Notes: generated by a model from the letters alone, not told the origin. A stretch of DNA of 64,000 bases from Ancylobacter novellus DSM 506 (GCF_000092925.1 NC_014217.1:1612001-1676000), one strand, 5' to 3'; positions 47,324 through 55,985 are shown, numbered from the stretch's first letter. Numbers and translations: made by a program.

Positions 47324-48101
47324 GGGCCGCCGCGCCCTCGTCATCGGTGGCAGCTACGGCATCGGCGAGGCGACGGCCGAGATATTCCTGCGCGAGGGGG
47401 CCGAGGTCATCATCGCCTCCCGCAGCCGCGCCAATCTCGAGGCGGCATGCGGCCGGCTCGCGGCGGTAACCGGCCGGACGCCGGCCATTGCCGTGGCCGA
47501 TCTCGTGACCGAGCCGGATGGCGCCACGGCGCTCCTTGCCCAGGCAGGCGAACGCTGGGGAGCGCTCGACATCCTCGTCAGCGCGGTCGGCGGAAGCGTC
47601 CGCGCCGATTTCGACACCCTGTCGGATGAGGACTGGCTCGGCAGCTACCAGTTCAACGTGCTCTCCACGATCCGCGCCGTGCGGGCCGGCCTGCCCTTGC
47701 TGGAGCAGGGCAGGGCGCCCGCGATCGTCACGCTGGGCGCGGCGGCCGCCAAGATGCCCTACGCGCATCAGGTGATGACCAACGTGCACAAGGCCGGCCT
47801 TATCGGCCTCGTCAAGACGCTGGCGCTGGAGTTCGCGCCCAAGGGCATCCGCATCAACAGCGTCGGCCCGGGCCGGACCAGGACCCCGCTCTGGATCTCG
47901 CGGGCGAGCCGCATGGCCGACGAGCGGTCCGTGTCCATCGAGGAGATCTTCGAGGAGTTCTCCGAGGAGATTCCGCTGCGGCGCTTCGCCAAAGCATCCG
48001 AAATCGCCGTGATGGTCGCCTGGCTGGCCAGTCCGCTCGCGAGCTACGTCACCGGCCAGGTCGTCAATGTCGATGGCGGGATCGCCCGCGGATTGTTGTG
48101 A
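47307..48101 (+). CDS. Short-chain dehydrogenase-like protein lacking catalytic Ser and Tyr
   Basis: 264 residues. Rossmann NAD(P) site ALVIGGSYGIGEATAEIF, VADL for the adenine pocket and SAVGGSVRAD in place of the usual NNAG. In the active site the YxxxK motif reads TNVHKAGLIG, so Lys is kept but Tyr is Thr. The Ser position upstream (VTLGAAAAKMPYAH) is Ala. The C-terminal VTGQVVNVDGGIA is normal. It may use a different acid/base (nearby His or Tyr), or be a binding protein. Co-translated with the AbrB-type gene and followed after 11 bp by the first dehydrogenase. Confidence 0.82.
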   Translation: MDLGFEGRRALVIGGSYGIGEATAEIFLREGAEVIIASRSRANLEAACGRLAAVTGRTPAIAVADLVTEPDGATALLAQAGERWGALDILVSAVGGSVRADFDTLSDEDWLGSYQFNVLSTIRAVRAGLPLLEQGRAPAIVTLGAAAAKMPYAHQVMTNVHKAGLIGLVKTLALEFAPKGIRINSVGPGRTRTPLWISRASRMADERSVSIEEIFEEFSEEIPLRRFAKASEIAVMVAWLASPLASYVTGQVVNVDGGIARGLL

Positions 48102-48112
48102 AGGAGAACGAC

Positions 48113-49216
48113 GTGCCCGACCGGAATAACGGCACCCTGCGGATTGGCGTCCTCGAAGGGGACGACATCGGTCATGAGATCGTGCCCGCCGCTCAGCGTG
48201 TAGCTGCCGCCGCGGCCTCGGCGGCGGGGCTGTCCGTCGACTGGCGTCCCATTCCCATCGGCCGGCGCGCGCTCGATGAACTCGGTCATACGATGCCGCC
48301 GGGAACACTGGAGACTCTCGGCACCCTCGACGGCTTCATCCTCGGCCCCATCGGCCATCAGGCCTATCCGAAGGTGCCGGCGGCGATCAATCCGCACCCG
48401 ATCCTGCGCAAGCACTTCGACCTCTTCGCCAATGTGCGCCCGACCCGCTCCTATCCCGGGCTCGGGTGCCTTTATGACGACATCGACCTCGTCATCATCC
48501 GGGAGAACAATGAAGGCTTTCAGCCGGACCGAAACGTCGTCGCCGGTTCCGGCGAGTTCCGCCCCACGCACGACACGACCATCTCGGTGCGCGTCATCAC
48601 CCGCGACGGCAGTCGCAAGGTCGCGCGTGCGGCGCTGGAGATCGCGCGCTCCCGCAAGAAGCGCCTGACGGTCGTCCACAAGGACACCGTGTTCAAGCTC
48701 GGCTGCGGGATGTTCGTCGAGGAGTGCTACGCCGCCGGCGAGGAATTTCCCGACGTCACCATCGACGAGGTGATCGTCGATACCTTCGCCATGAAGCTGG
48801 TTCGCGAACCGCAGCGTTTCGACACGGTCGTCACCACCAACATGTTCGGCGACATCCTGACCGACGAGGCGGCGGGTCTGGTAGGCGGCCTCGGCATGGC
48901 GCCCGGGCTGTGCATCGGGCGCGGCGATATCGCCATGGCGCAGGCGACGCACGGTTCAGCGCCCGATATCGCCGGCAAGGGCATCGCCAATCCCTACGCG
49001 ATGATCGAGTCCACCCGCATGCTGGTCGAGTGGCTGGGTCGCAAGCGCGGCATCGCGGCGGCCGAGCGCGCCGCAGCCCTCATGAAGGCCGCCATCGAGG
49101 CGGCTCTGGCCGACCCCGCGACCCGCACGCCGGACATTCGCGGCACCGGCACACAGGCCGACATGGTCGGCGGAATGATTTCAGCCATGGAGACGTTCGG
49201 TCATGCGGCAGCATAA
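48113..49216 (+). CDS. Isocitrate/isopropylmalate dehydrogenase family enzyme I
   Basis: 367 residues from the GTG at 48113, because AAGGAG lies 6 bases before it. Beta-decarboxylating dehydrogenase fold: [30 protein letters not shown] (substrate Arg), [27 protein letters not shown] with catalytic Lys, [19 protein letters not shown] (metal Asp) and [15 protein letters not shown]. It oxidises and usually decarboxylates a 2-hydroxy acid with a 3-carboxylate, using NAD(P) and Mg or Mn. The [11 protein letters not shown] stretch differs from both LeuB and TtuC, so a distinct substrate is likely. Overlaps the next gene by 14 bp. Confidence 0.87.
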   Translation: MPDRNNGTLRIGVLEGDDIGHEIVPAAQRVAAAAASAAGLSVDWRPIPIGRRALDELGHTMPPGTLETLGTLDGFILGPIGHQAYPKVPAAINPHPILRKHFDLFANVRPTRSYPGLGCLYDDIDLVIIRENNEGFQPDRNVVAGSGEFRPTHDTTISVRVITRDGSRKVARAALEIARSRKKRLTVVHKDTVFKLGCGMFVEECYAAGEEFPDVTIDEVIVDTFAMKLVREPQRFDTVVTTNMFGDILTDEAAGLVGGLGMAPGLCIGRGDIAMAQATHGSAPDIAGKGIANPYAMIESTRMLVEWLGRKRGIAAAERAAALMKAAIEAALADPATRTPDIRGTGTQADMVGGMISAMETFGHAAA

Positions 49217-50309
49217 GATCGCCCTGATACCCGGAGACGGCATCGGCTCGGATGTCATCCAAGCCGGACGCCGCGTGCTCGATGCACTCGCGGATGCCGG
49301 CGGAGGCTTCGCCTTCGAGTTCGAAAGCTTCGACTGGGGCTCGGATCGGTATCGTCGCGTCGGCAGAATGATGCCGGAGGACGGCGTCGATACGCTTCGA
49401 AGCTTCGACGCCATCTACTTTGGCGCCGTCGGCGACCCGCAGATTCCCGACCACATCACGCTCTGGGAGTTGCGCCTCGCCATCTGCCAGGGGCTGGACC
49501 AGTACGCCAATGTCCGGCCCTCGCGGCTGCTGCCGAACATTGCCGGTCCCCTCAGGCCCGAGCTCGGCCGCGAGATCGATTGGGTGATCGTGCGGGAGAA
49601 CAGCGAGGGCGAATATGCCGGCGCCGGCGGTCGCGCCCATCGCGGGCTGCCGATCGAGGTAGGCCTCGACGTCTCGGTGTTCACGCGCGCGGGCGTGGCG
49701 AGGATCGCGCGCTTTGCGTGCGAACTCGCCATGTCGCGGCCGCGGCGCAAGCTGACCGTCGTCACCAAATCCAACGCGCAGCGCCATGGCATGGTGCTGT
49801 GGGACGAGGTGTGCCGCTCGGTCGTGAAGGACTTTCCCGAGCTCGACGTCGACTGGATGCTGGTCGATGCCATGACGATGCGCATGGTATTGCGCCCCGG
49901 CACCATCGATACCGTGCTTGCCACCAACCTGCATGCCGATGTGTTGTCGGACCTCGCTTCCGCACTGAGCGGCAGCCTTGGGATCGGCGCCACCGGCAAT
50001 CTCGCCCCCGACCGCGGCGTGCCCTCGATGTTCGAGCCGATCCACGGATCGGGCTTCGATCTGATCGGCAAGGGGATAGCCAATCCCATCGGCGCGTTCT
50101 GGACGGCTGTGCTGATGCTCGATCATCTCGGCGAGTCGGCCGCCGCCGCGCGGCTGATGGCGGCCATCGAGCAGGTGACGGAAGAGGGAGGGGTTCTGAC
50201 CCCCGATCTCGGCGGGACGGCCCGCACGGATGATGTCACGGCTGCGGTCATCGGCATCATCAAACGACAAAATGACGCAGAACTCTCTCTGCAGCGTAGC
50301 AACGCGTAG
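49203..50309 (+). CDS. Tartrate/D-malate dehydrogenase-like enzyme II
   Basis: 368 residues. The same superfamily, but the TtuC/DmlA branch: IALIPGDGIGSDVIQAGRRV, FGAVGDPQIPDHITLWELRL, QYANVRPSRLLP, VIVRENSEGEYAGAGGRAH, VTKSNAQRHGM and ATNLHADVLSDLASAL with the metal aspartates. TtuC-type enzymes act on tartrate, meso-tartrate or D-malate. It is the last gene of the abrB-SDR-dehydrogenase I-II operon. It resembles enzyme III at 53.2 kb, but the two are clearly diverged, so this is not a recent duplication. Confidence 0.88.
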   Translation: MRQHKIALIPGDGIGSDVIQAGRRVLDALADAGGGFAFEFESFDWGSDRYRRVGRMMPEDGVDTLRSFDAIYFGAVGDPQIPDHITLWELRLAICQGLDQYANVRPSRLLPNIAGPLRPELGREIDWVIVRENSEGEYAGAGGRAHRGLPIEVGLDVSVFTRAGVARIARFACELAMSRPRRKLTVVTKSNAQRHGMVLWDEVCRSVVKDFPELDVDWMLVDAMTMRMVLRPGTIDTVLATNLHADVLSDLASALSGSLGIGATGNLAPDRGVPSMFEPIHGSGFDLIGKGIANPIGAFWTAVLMLDHLGESAAAARLMAAIEQVTEEGGVLTPDLGGTARTDDVTAAVIGIIKRQNDAELSLQRSNA

Positions 50310-50334
50310 AAAATGCGAGCCCTTTGAGCTTGAA

Positions 50335-50344
50335 TTGTCTACAA
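50335..50344 (+). promoter_or_regulatory. GntR operator-like site before gntR B
   Basis: ttgtctacaa, a perfect TTGT..ACAA palindrome, followed by ttgacga as in the 53.1-kb site. It is only 7 bp before the gntR B start codon, so it is probably autoregulatory. Confidence 0.65.
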
Positions 50345-50351
50345 TTGACGA

Positions 50352-51053
50352 ATGGATGTGAAAAACGAACTGAGCCATCTCAACGACCTGTCCGTGGTGA
50401 AGAGCGTTTCGCTCACGAGTGCGCTCGAAAAGGAAATCGAGCGCCTCATCCTCACCGGCGAACTGGAACCGGGCGAGCGGATCAACGAGATCCAGCTCTC
50501 GAACCGTTTCGGCACGAGCCGCGGCCCCATCCGCGAGGCGACGCGGAGCCTGGAAGCCAAGGGGCTGGTGGAGGTGGTGCGAAACCGCGGCGTCTTCGTG
50601 CGCCGGCTGTCGGTGCAGGACGCGATCGAGATCTACGACGTGCGTGCGGCGCTGTTCGGCCAGGCGGGCCGCCTGCTGGCGGAGCGCATGAATGACGAAC
50701 TGCTCGCCGAATTGACCAGGCTCGTCGACGAGATGGACATCGTCGCCGAGCGCGGCAGCTTCGATGACTATTACCCGCTCAACCTCGCCTTTCACAATTT
50801 CATCGTCACCTCGGCGGGCAATCGGACGCTGACGGCGGAATACCACCGTTTCGTCAACAAGCTACACCTCTTCCGCGCCCGCGCGCTGGTCCAGGGCGGG
50901 GGGCTTGCCGTGTCGAACCGCGAGCACCGCGCCATGCTCGAGGCGCTTGCCTCAGGCGACGGCGACCGGGCGCAGATGACGCATTGGCGCCACGTCGCGC
51001 TGGCCAAGCGCCGCGTCATCGCCACCGTCGACAGCGCGTCGCGTATCGACTGA
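50352..51053 (+). CDS. FCD-type GntR regulator B
   Basis: 233 residues. DNA-binding domain LEKEIERLILTGELEPGERI then NEIQLSNRFGTSRGPIREAT; FCD domain with ligand His in LAFHNFIVTSAGN, NREHRAMLEALASGD and THWRHVALAKRR. The run NRGVFVRRL is shared with regulator A. It starts 42 bp after dehydrogenase II and converges on the PdxA-like gene. With A and C it makes three paralogous regulators in 14 kb. Confidence 0.88.
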   Translation: MDVKNELSHLNDLSVVKSVSLTSALEKEIERLILTGELEPGERINEIQLSNRFGTSRGPIREATRSLEAKGLVEVVRNRGVFVRRLSVQDAIEIYDVRAALFGQAGRLLAERMNDELLAELTRLVDEMDIVAERGSFDDYYPLNLAFHNFIVTSAGNRTLTAEYHRFVNKLHLFRARALVQGGGLAVSNREHRAMLEALASGDGDRAQMTHWRHVALAKRRVIATVDSASRID

Positions 51054-51146
51054 CGCAGTGATCTTCTCGATCGATAGCCGGCAAATTTCTTCCGGCCTTT
51101 TGCGGAGCATGCGCGCCGCGTAGAGGCAGCCCGGCTGCGCGATGGC

Positions 51147-52172
51147 TTATGCCGCCGCGCGTGCCTCGATCTGCCGGGAAGCCACGCGCGCGGCGAGGCG
51201 GAGGGCCGCCTCGAAGGCGCCGATATCGGCAATGCCCTTGCCCACAATATCGAATGCCGTCCCATGCGCCGGCGTGGTGAACACGATCTCCAGCCCGGCC
51301 GTGATCGTCACGCCCTTGTTGAAGCCCTTGAGCTTGGTCGCGATCTGGCCCTGGTCGTGATACATGGCCAGAACGCTGTCATAGGTGCCGTTGAAGGCCT
51401 TCAGGTAGACGGTGTCGGCCGGCCACGGGCCGTCGCAGGCGATGCCCTCCCGCGCCATCGCCTCGACCGCCGGCCGGATGATGTCGATCTCCTCGGTGCC
51501 GAACAGGCCGCCTTCGCCGGCGTGGGGGTTGAGGGCGGCGACGGCGATGCGCGGCCGCTCGATGCCGGCCTTGCGCATGGTCTCGTCCGCAAGGCGCAAG
51601 GCACGGCAGATGGAATCGAACGACACCTGATCGAGGGCGGTGCGCAGCGACACATGCGAAGTGACGCGCGTCATCCACTGGCCTTCAAGGACGTTCATTT
51701 CGCTGAACGGGCCGGTGTGCTCCAGCAGATGGGCGAACATCTTGTGTTCGTCAGGGAAGCGCCAACCGCCTTTGAACATCGCCTGCTTGTTGAGTGGCGC
51801 GAAGCACACGCCGTCGATCTCGCCCGCCTTGGCGAAGTCGATCGCCCGTGCCAGCGTCTCGCCCGTTAGCCGCCCGGACTCGGGATTGATAACGCCCTGC
51901 GGAAGGGTCGAGGGATCGATATTGCCCAGATCGACCAGCGGGATCTCCGGCGCGTCCCAGTCCACGGCGGAGGGGGAGGGATATCGGCGAAAGTTCAGCG
52001 AAACGCCTGCCTGCTTGGCGCCGAGCTCCAGCACACGGGAGTCACCGACGACGACGATCCGCGCCACGTCGCGCCCGCGCCCTTCATGAAGGATGCGCGC
52101 GGTCTGCTCCGGTCCGATACCGGTGCAGTCGCCGGGGACGAGGGCGAGAACGGGAAGTTCGACGCGGGTCAT
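51147..52172 (-). CDS. PdxA-family dehydrogenase (PdxA2-like)
   Basis: 341 residues from the ATG at 52172. PdxA fold with VPGDCTGIGPEQTARIL (normally GDPAGIGPE) and the three metal-binding histidines in TSHVSLRTALDQV, ALNPHAGEGGLFG and AMYHDQGQIATKLKG. PdxA proper oxidises 4-phosphohydroxythreonine for vitamin B6. The PdxA2 branch serves catabolism, for example of D-threonate 4-phosphate, and TphB acts on a terephthalate diol. No DUF1537 kinase is present, so the D-threonate route is not supported. It lies 4 bp after gntR C in one operon, which argues for catabolism and not B6 synthesis. Confidence 0.85.
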   Translation of the reverse strand: MTRVELPVLALVPGDCTGIGPEQTARILHEGRGRDVARIVVVGDSRVLELGAKQAGVSLNFRRYPSPSAVDWDAPEIPLVDLGNIDPSTLPQGVINPESGRLTGETLARAIDFAKAGEIDGVCFAPLNKQAMFKGGWRFPDEHKMFAHLLEHTGPFSEMNVLEGQWMTRVTSHVSLRTALDQVSFDSICRALRLADETMRKAGIERPRIAVAALNPHAGEGGLFGTEEIDIIRPAVEAMAREGIACDGPWPADTVYLKAFNGTYDSVLAMYHDQGQIATKLKGFNKGVTITAGLEIVFTTPAHGTAFDIVGKGIADIGAFEAALRLAARVASRQIEARAAA

Positions 52173-52176
52173 GGGG

Positions 52177-52917
52177 CTACCTGTCTGGGAATTTCGGTGT
52201 TTTGGGATCAAGCGGACTGAGGCGCGCGTGCATGGCCGCGTCGTCTTCGAGCGTCCGCAGGAAGCGGGCCTTGCCGGCGAGAATGTGCCGCTCGAGCAGA
52301 CGCGCGGCCGTCGTGCCGTCGCTCTGGCGCAGCGCCTCGAGGATGGCCTTGTGCTCGTCGTTGGAGGTTCGCATCGAGCCGGGCAGGACCAAGCCCCGCC
52401 GGCGGAACAGGTGCAGCTCGGCCTCGAGCAGCGGATACAGCTCGATGAGCTTGGCGTTGTCCGAGGCCATCACCACCTGGCGGTGGAACTCGTTGTTCAG
52501 CGTATAGAAGGTGGCGATATCCGCCGCCTCTATGGCGGCGTCCATCCGGCCGATCAACTCGTCCATCAGCCGGAGATGGGAGGTCGTGATGATCGAGGCC
52601 GCCAGACGCCCGGCGGTGCCGAACAGGCCGGCGCGGATGTCGTAGAGGTCGAGCGCTTCCTTGGTGTTTATCTCGCGAACGAAGAACCCTCGGTTCAGTT
52701 CGCTGCGCAGGAGCCCGATCTGCTCCAGCGCCCGGCACGCTTCACGAACTGGACCACGACTGATCCCGAGCTTCAGCGCGAGTGCGCTCTCGTTGATGCG
52801 CACACCCCCGGTCAGTTCGCCGGTGCCGATCAGGCGTTCGATCTCCCGCTGGATCAGCGGCACATGCGAGATCGTGCGCGGTGTTCGGCGAGGGCTGGGT
52901 GACGAGACGCGATCCAT
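52177..52917 (-). CDS. FCD-type GntR regulator C
   Basis: 246 residues. N-terminal HTH (VPLIQREIERLIGTGELTGG then INESALALKLGISRGPVREA), and an FCD domain with LNNEFHRQVVMASDN, SNDEHKAILEALRQSD and LLERHILAGKARFL carrying the ligand histidines. First gene of an operon with the PdxA-like gene, and divergent from dehydrogenase III. The recognition helix SRGPVREA matches A and B closely, so the three may bind the same operator. Confidence 0.88.
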   Translation of the reverse strand: MDRVSSPSPRRTPRTISHVPLIQREIERLIGTGELTGGVRINESALALKLGISRGPVREACRALEQIGLLRSELNRGFFVREINTKEALDLYDIRAGLFGTAGRLAASIITTSHLRLMDELIGRMDAAIEAADIATFYTLNNEFHRQVVMASDNAKLIELYPLLEAELHLFRRRGLVLPGSMRTSNDEHKAILEALRQSDGTTAARLLERHILAGKARFLRTLEDDAAMHARLSPLDPKTPKFPDR

Positions 52918-52945
52918 GACGGCATCTCGCCAGCGCTCGTGTCGA

Positions 52946-52955
52946 TTGTCAACAG
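52946..52955. promoter_or_regulatory. GntR operator-like site before gntR C
   Basis: ttgtcaacag followed by ttatc, the same tail as the 39.9-kb site. It is 29 bp before the gntR C start on the minus strand. Confidence 0.66.
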
Positions 52956-53123
52956 TTATCGTCGCGTACCGCTCTCAGGGCAGTTTGAGCCAACGACACC
53001 ATCAACCGCTTCCGAAGTTCGGAAAATAGCGCTAAGGCTTTATTTGATTTGGCTATCTGGCGCGCGAGACAAAGCCCTCCAAATCCCGCTGCCGATCATC
53101 CATCTGTGAAACTTGCGCCAAAA

Positions 53124-53133
53124 TTGTTGACAG
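53124..53133 (+). promoter_or_regulatory. GntR operator-like site before dehydrogenase III
   Basis: ttgttgacag then ttgacgac; holds the exact shared 10-mer gttgacagtt. It lies 76 bp before the ATG at 53210, in the 292-bp divergent gap shared with gntR C. Confidence 0.7.
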
Positions 53134-53209
53134 TTGACGACCTCATGCGCACTCTCGCGCCGTCGTTTGCTATCAGGCCCTCATTATCGTCCGACACCCA
53201 GGAGTTCCC

Positions 53210-54295
53210 ATGACAGCCTATTCCATAGCGGTTATTCCCGGCGACGGGATCGGCAATGAAGTGGTGCCGGAAGCGCAGCGCGTATTGGAGGCGGCGGCTC
53301 GCAAGGGGGGCTTCTCCTTCGACTGGACGCATTACGACTGGAGCTGCGAACGCTTCGCCAAGACCGGCGCCATGATGCCGGCGGACGGCCTGGAGCAGAT
53401 CCGCACCAAGGACGCCATCTTCCTGGGCGCCGTCGGCTTTCCCGGCGTCCCGGACCATGTCTCTCTCTGGGGCCTGTTGATCCCCATCCGCCGCGGCTTC
53501 CATCAATATGTGAATCTGCGCCCTGTGAAGCTGCTGGCCGGCGTGGAAAGCCCGCTCAAGGGGCGCGGGCCGGGCGACATCGACTTCTATGTCGTGCGCG
53601 AGAACAACGAGGGCGAATATTCTTCGATCGGCGGGCGCCTGTATGAGGGCGGCGCCGACGAGCTGGTCATGCAGCAGTCGATCTTCACCCGCCGGGGCTG
53701 CGACCGGGTAATGCGCTATGCCTTCGAGCTGGCCAAGGGGCGCAAGAAGCACGTCACCTCGGCGACCAAGTCGAACGGCATCAGCCATACCATGCCCTAC
53801 TGGGACGAGCGCTTCGCGGCGATCTCGAAGGAATATCCCGGCTTCACGACCGACCAGTTCCACATCGACATCCTGACCGCCCATTTCGTCCGCAACCCGG
53901 ACTGGTTCGACGTGGTGGTCGCCTCGAACCTCTTCGGCGACATCCTCTCGGATCTCGGCCCGGCGGTCGTCGGCTCCATCGGCATCGCGCCCGGCGGCAA
54001 CATCAATCCGGAGAAGGAATATCCGTCCATGTTCGAGCCGGTTCACGGCTCGGCGCCGGACATCGCCGGCAAGGGCATCGCCAACCCGATCGGCCAGATC
54101 TGGTCCGGGGCAATGATGCTGCGTCATCTCGGCGAGGAAGCCGCGGCGCGGGCGGTCGAAGACGCAATCGAACAGGTGCTCGCACGCCGCGACAGCCTCA
54201 CGCGCGACCTCGGCGGCAAGGCCGGCACGCGCGAATTGACCGACGCCATCATCGGGGCGCTGGACGCCACGGCCATCCGCCAGCCGGCCGCCTGA
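53210..54295 (+). CDS. Tartrate/D-malate dehydrogenase-like enzyme III
   Basis: 361 residues. TtuC/DmlA branch of the beta-decarboxylating dehydrogenases: IAVIPGDGIGNEVVPEAQRV, FLGAVGFPGVPDHVSLWG, YVNLRPVKLLAG, YVVRENNEGEYSSIGGRLYE, ATKSNGISHTMPYWDERF and ASNLFGDILSDLGPA with metal aspartates, then [19 protein letters not shown]. It likely oxidises tartrate, D-malate or a substituted malate with NAD and Mn. AGGAG precedes the ATG. Followed after 29 bp by the second MmgE/PrpD gene. It is closer to characterised tartrate dehydrogenases than enzyme I is. Confidence 0.9.
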   Translation: MTAYSIAVIPGDGIGNEVVPEAQRVLEAAARKGGFSFDWTHYDWSCERFAKTGAMMPADGLEQIRTKDAIFLGAVGFPGVPDHVSLWGLLIPIRRGFHQYVNLRPVKLLAGVESPLKGRGPGDIDFYVVRENNEGEYSSIGGRLYEGGADELVMQQSIFTRRGCDRVMRYAFELAKGRKKHVTSATKSNGISHTMPYWDERFAAISKEYPGFTTDQFHIDILTAHFVRNPDWFDVVVASNLFGDILSDLGPAVVGSIGIAPGGNINPEKEYPSMFEPVHGSAPDIAGKGIANPIGQIWSGAMMLRHLGEEAAARAVEDAIEQVLARRDSLTRDLGGKAGTRELTDAIIGALDATAIRQPAA

Positions 54296-54324
54296 TACGA
54301 CAACGACAAAGAAGGAAACGCACC

Positions 54325-55752
54325 ATGACGTTGCATCAGACCAACCCTGCCCACGCCCAGCCGATCGTCGAGGGGCTCACGCGGCAGGTGGCGGAATTCG
54401 TCGTCGACACGAAGCTGTCTGATCTGCCCGCCGAGGTGGTCGAGCTCGGCAAGAAATCCATTCTCGACGGCATCGGTCTGGCGCTGTCGGGTTCGGTCGC
54501 CAAGAGCGGCGAGCACATCCGCGACTATCTCACTGGGCTTGGCATCAAGGAGGGGCCGGCGACCGTGATCGGCACCCCGCTCAAGGTGCCGCCGCGCTTC
54601 GCCGCCTTCGCCAACGGCGTCGGTATTCACGCCGATGATTACGACGACACCCAGCTGGCCGTCGCCAAGGACCGCGTCTACGGGCTGCTCACGCACCCCA
54701 CCGCCCCTGCCTTGCCCGCGGCTCTCGCCGTGGCCGAAGCCGGTGGGCGTTCGGGCGCGGACATGATGCTGGCCTATCACCTCGGCGTCGAGGTCGAGTG
54801 CAAGATCGCCGAGGCGATCAACCCGCGCCACTACCAGCACGGTTTTCACGCGACGGCGACCTGCGGCACCTATGCCGCGGCCGCGGCGGCGTCGAAGCTC
54901 AAGGGGTTGAGCGTCGAGCAGGTGGTGCGCGCCTTCGGCTGCGCCGGCAGCCAGTCGGCCGGCCTTCGCGAGAATTTCGGCACCATGATGAAGCCCTTTC
55001 ACGCCGGGCGTTCGTCCGAGAGCGGTGTCGTCGCCGCTGATTTCGCCGAGCTCGGCTGGACGACGACGGACAAGATCCTGGAAGCCCCGCGCGGCTTCTT
55101 CCAGGCGGCCGGCGGTGGCTTCGATGCGGGAGCGATCTCCGGCAAGCTCGGCCACCCCTGGACGTTCGTCTTCCCGGGCGTGTCGATCAAGCCGCATCCC
55201 TCGGGGTCGCTGACCCATCCGGGCATGACCGAGATGCTGAGGCTCATTCGCGAGCATGACATCAAGGCTGGCGACGTAGAGCGGGTGGATGTCGGCACCA
55301 ACCAGAACATGCCGAACGCGCTGATCCATCACCGCCCGAAGAACGAGCTCCAGGCCAAGTTCTCCATGGAATTCTGCATGGCGATCCTGCTGCTCGACGG
55401 GCGGGGCAGCCTGCCCGAATTCACCGACGAGGTGGTGGAGCGCCCCGACGTGAAGGCGATGATCGAGCGAGTGAATTTCCACGTCCACCCGGAGGCGGAA
55501 GCCGCCGGCTACGACAAGATGACCACGATCATCGACATCCACCTCAAGGATGGCCGCACCATCTCGGGCCGGGCGGATTTCGGCAAGGGCAGCCCGGCCA
55601 ATCCGATGAGCTATGACGAATGCGCCGACAAGTTCCGCGGCTGCGCCGAATTCGCCAGGTGGGACAAAGCCAAGACGGAAGCCATCGTCGCGACGGTGCG
55701 GCGGCTGGAGGCGGTCGGCGACATACGCGAACTCACCAGCCTTTGTGCGTGA
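54325..55752 (+). CDS. MmgE/PrpD family protein (second copy)
   Basis: 475 residues. Family motifs HADDYDDTQLAVAKDRVYG, LGVEVECKIAEAIN, NFGTMMKPFHAGRSSESGV and FPGVSIKPHPSGSLTHPGMT. It aligns along its length with the first copy at 37.6 kb, sharing the GVSIKPxPSGxLTH core. It probably dehydrates, decarboxylates or epimerises a di- or tricarboxylate. AAGGA precedes the ATG. Operon with dehydrogenase III. Confidence 0.87.
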   Translation: MTLHQTNPAHAQPIVEGLTRQVAEFVVDTKLSDLPAEVVELGKKSILDGIGLALSGSVAKSGEHIRDYLTGLGIKEGPATVIGTPLKVPPRFAAFANGVGIHADDYDDTQLAVAKDRVYGLLTHPTAPALPAALAVAEAGGRSGADMMLAYHLGVEVECKIAEAINPRHYQHGFHATATCGTYAAAAAASKLKGLSVEQVVRAFGCAGSQSAGLRENFGTMMKPFHAGRSSESGVVAADFAELGWTTTDKILEAPRGFFQAAGGGFDAGAISGKLGHPWTFVFPGVSIKPHPSGSLTHPGMTEMLRLIREHDIKAGDVERVDVGTNQNMPNALIHHRPKNELQAKFSMEFCMAILLLDGRGSLPEFTDEVVERPDVKAMIERVNFHVHPEAEAAGYDKMTTIIDIHLKDGRTISGRADFGKGSPANPMSYDECADKFRGCAEFARWDKAKTEAIVATVRRLEAVGDIRELTSLCA

Positions 55753-55804
55753 CCATAAGGGTCACACACAGAACAGCCGAACAGCCTGAACCGGACAAAC
55801 CTGC

Positions 55805-55841
55805 GCGCCTCGCTCGACCGTCATCGGAGAGAGCGAGGCGC
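55805..55841. terminator. Inverted repeat after the second mmgE gene
   Basis: An 11-bp perfect stem (gcgcctcgctc/gagcgaggcgc) with a 15-base loop, 52 bp downstream of the stop. No T run follows. A smaller repeat (gtgacc/ggtcac) overlaps the stop codon. Possible transcript end; the rest of 55753-55985 shows no gene. Confidence 0.5.
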
Positions 55842-55985
55842 CGGCAGGATCAATTCGTGCTGCTGATAGATGCCGTCCGAGACGACCGGCACGCCGCCCG
55901 CATGCGCGGTTCAATAACGATACCGGAAAGAGCCGCACTCGCCGACCCGGCCACCCGTCCGGGTGTTCGCAGTCTTGTACGGAAG

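Noticed and set aside
39931..53135. TTGACA inside the shared sites read simply as -35 boxes
   Set aside because: No consistent -10 box follows at 16-18 bp in all copies, and the site at 50335 and that at 52946 lack TTGACA in the same place but keep TTGT..ACAA. An operator overlapping -35 remains possible.
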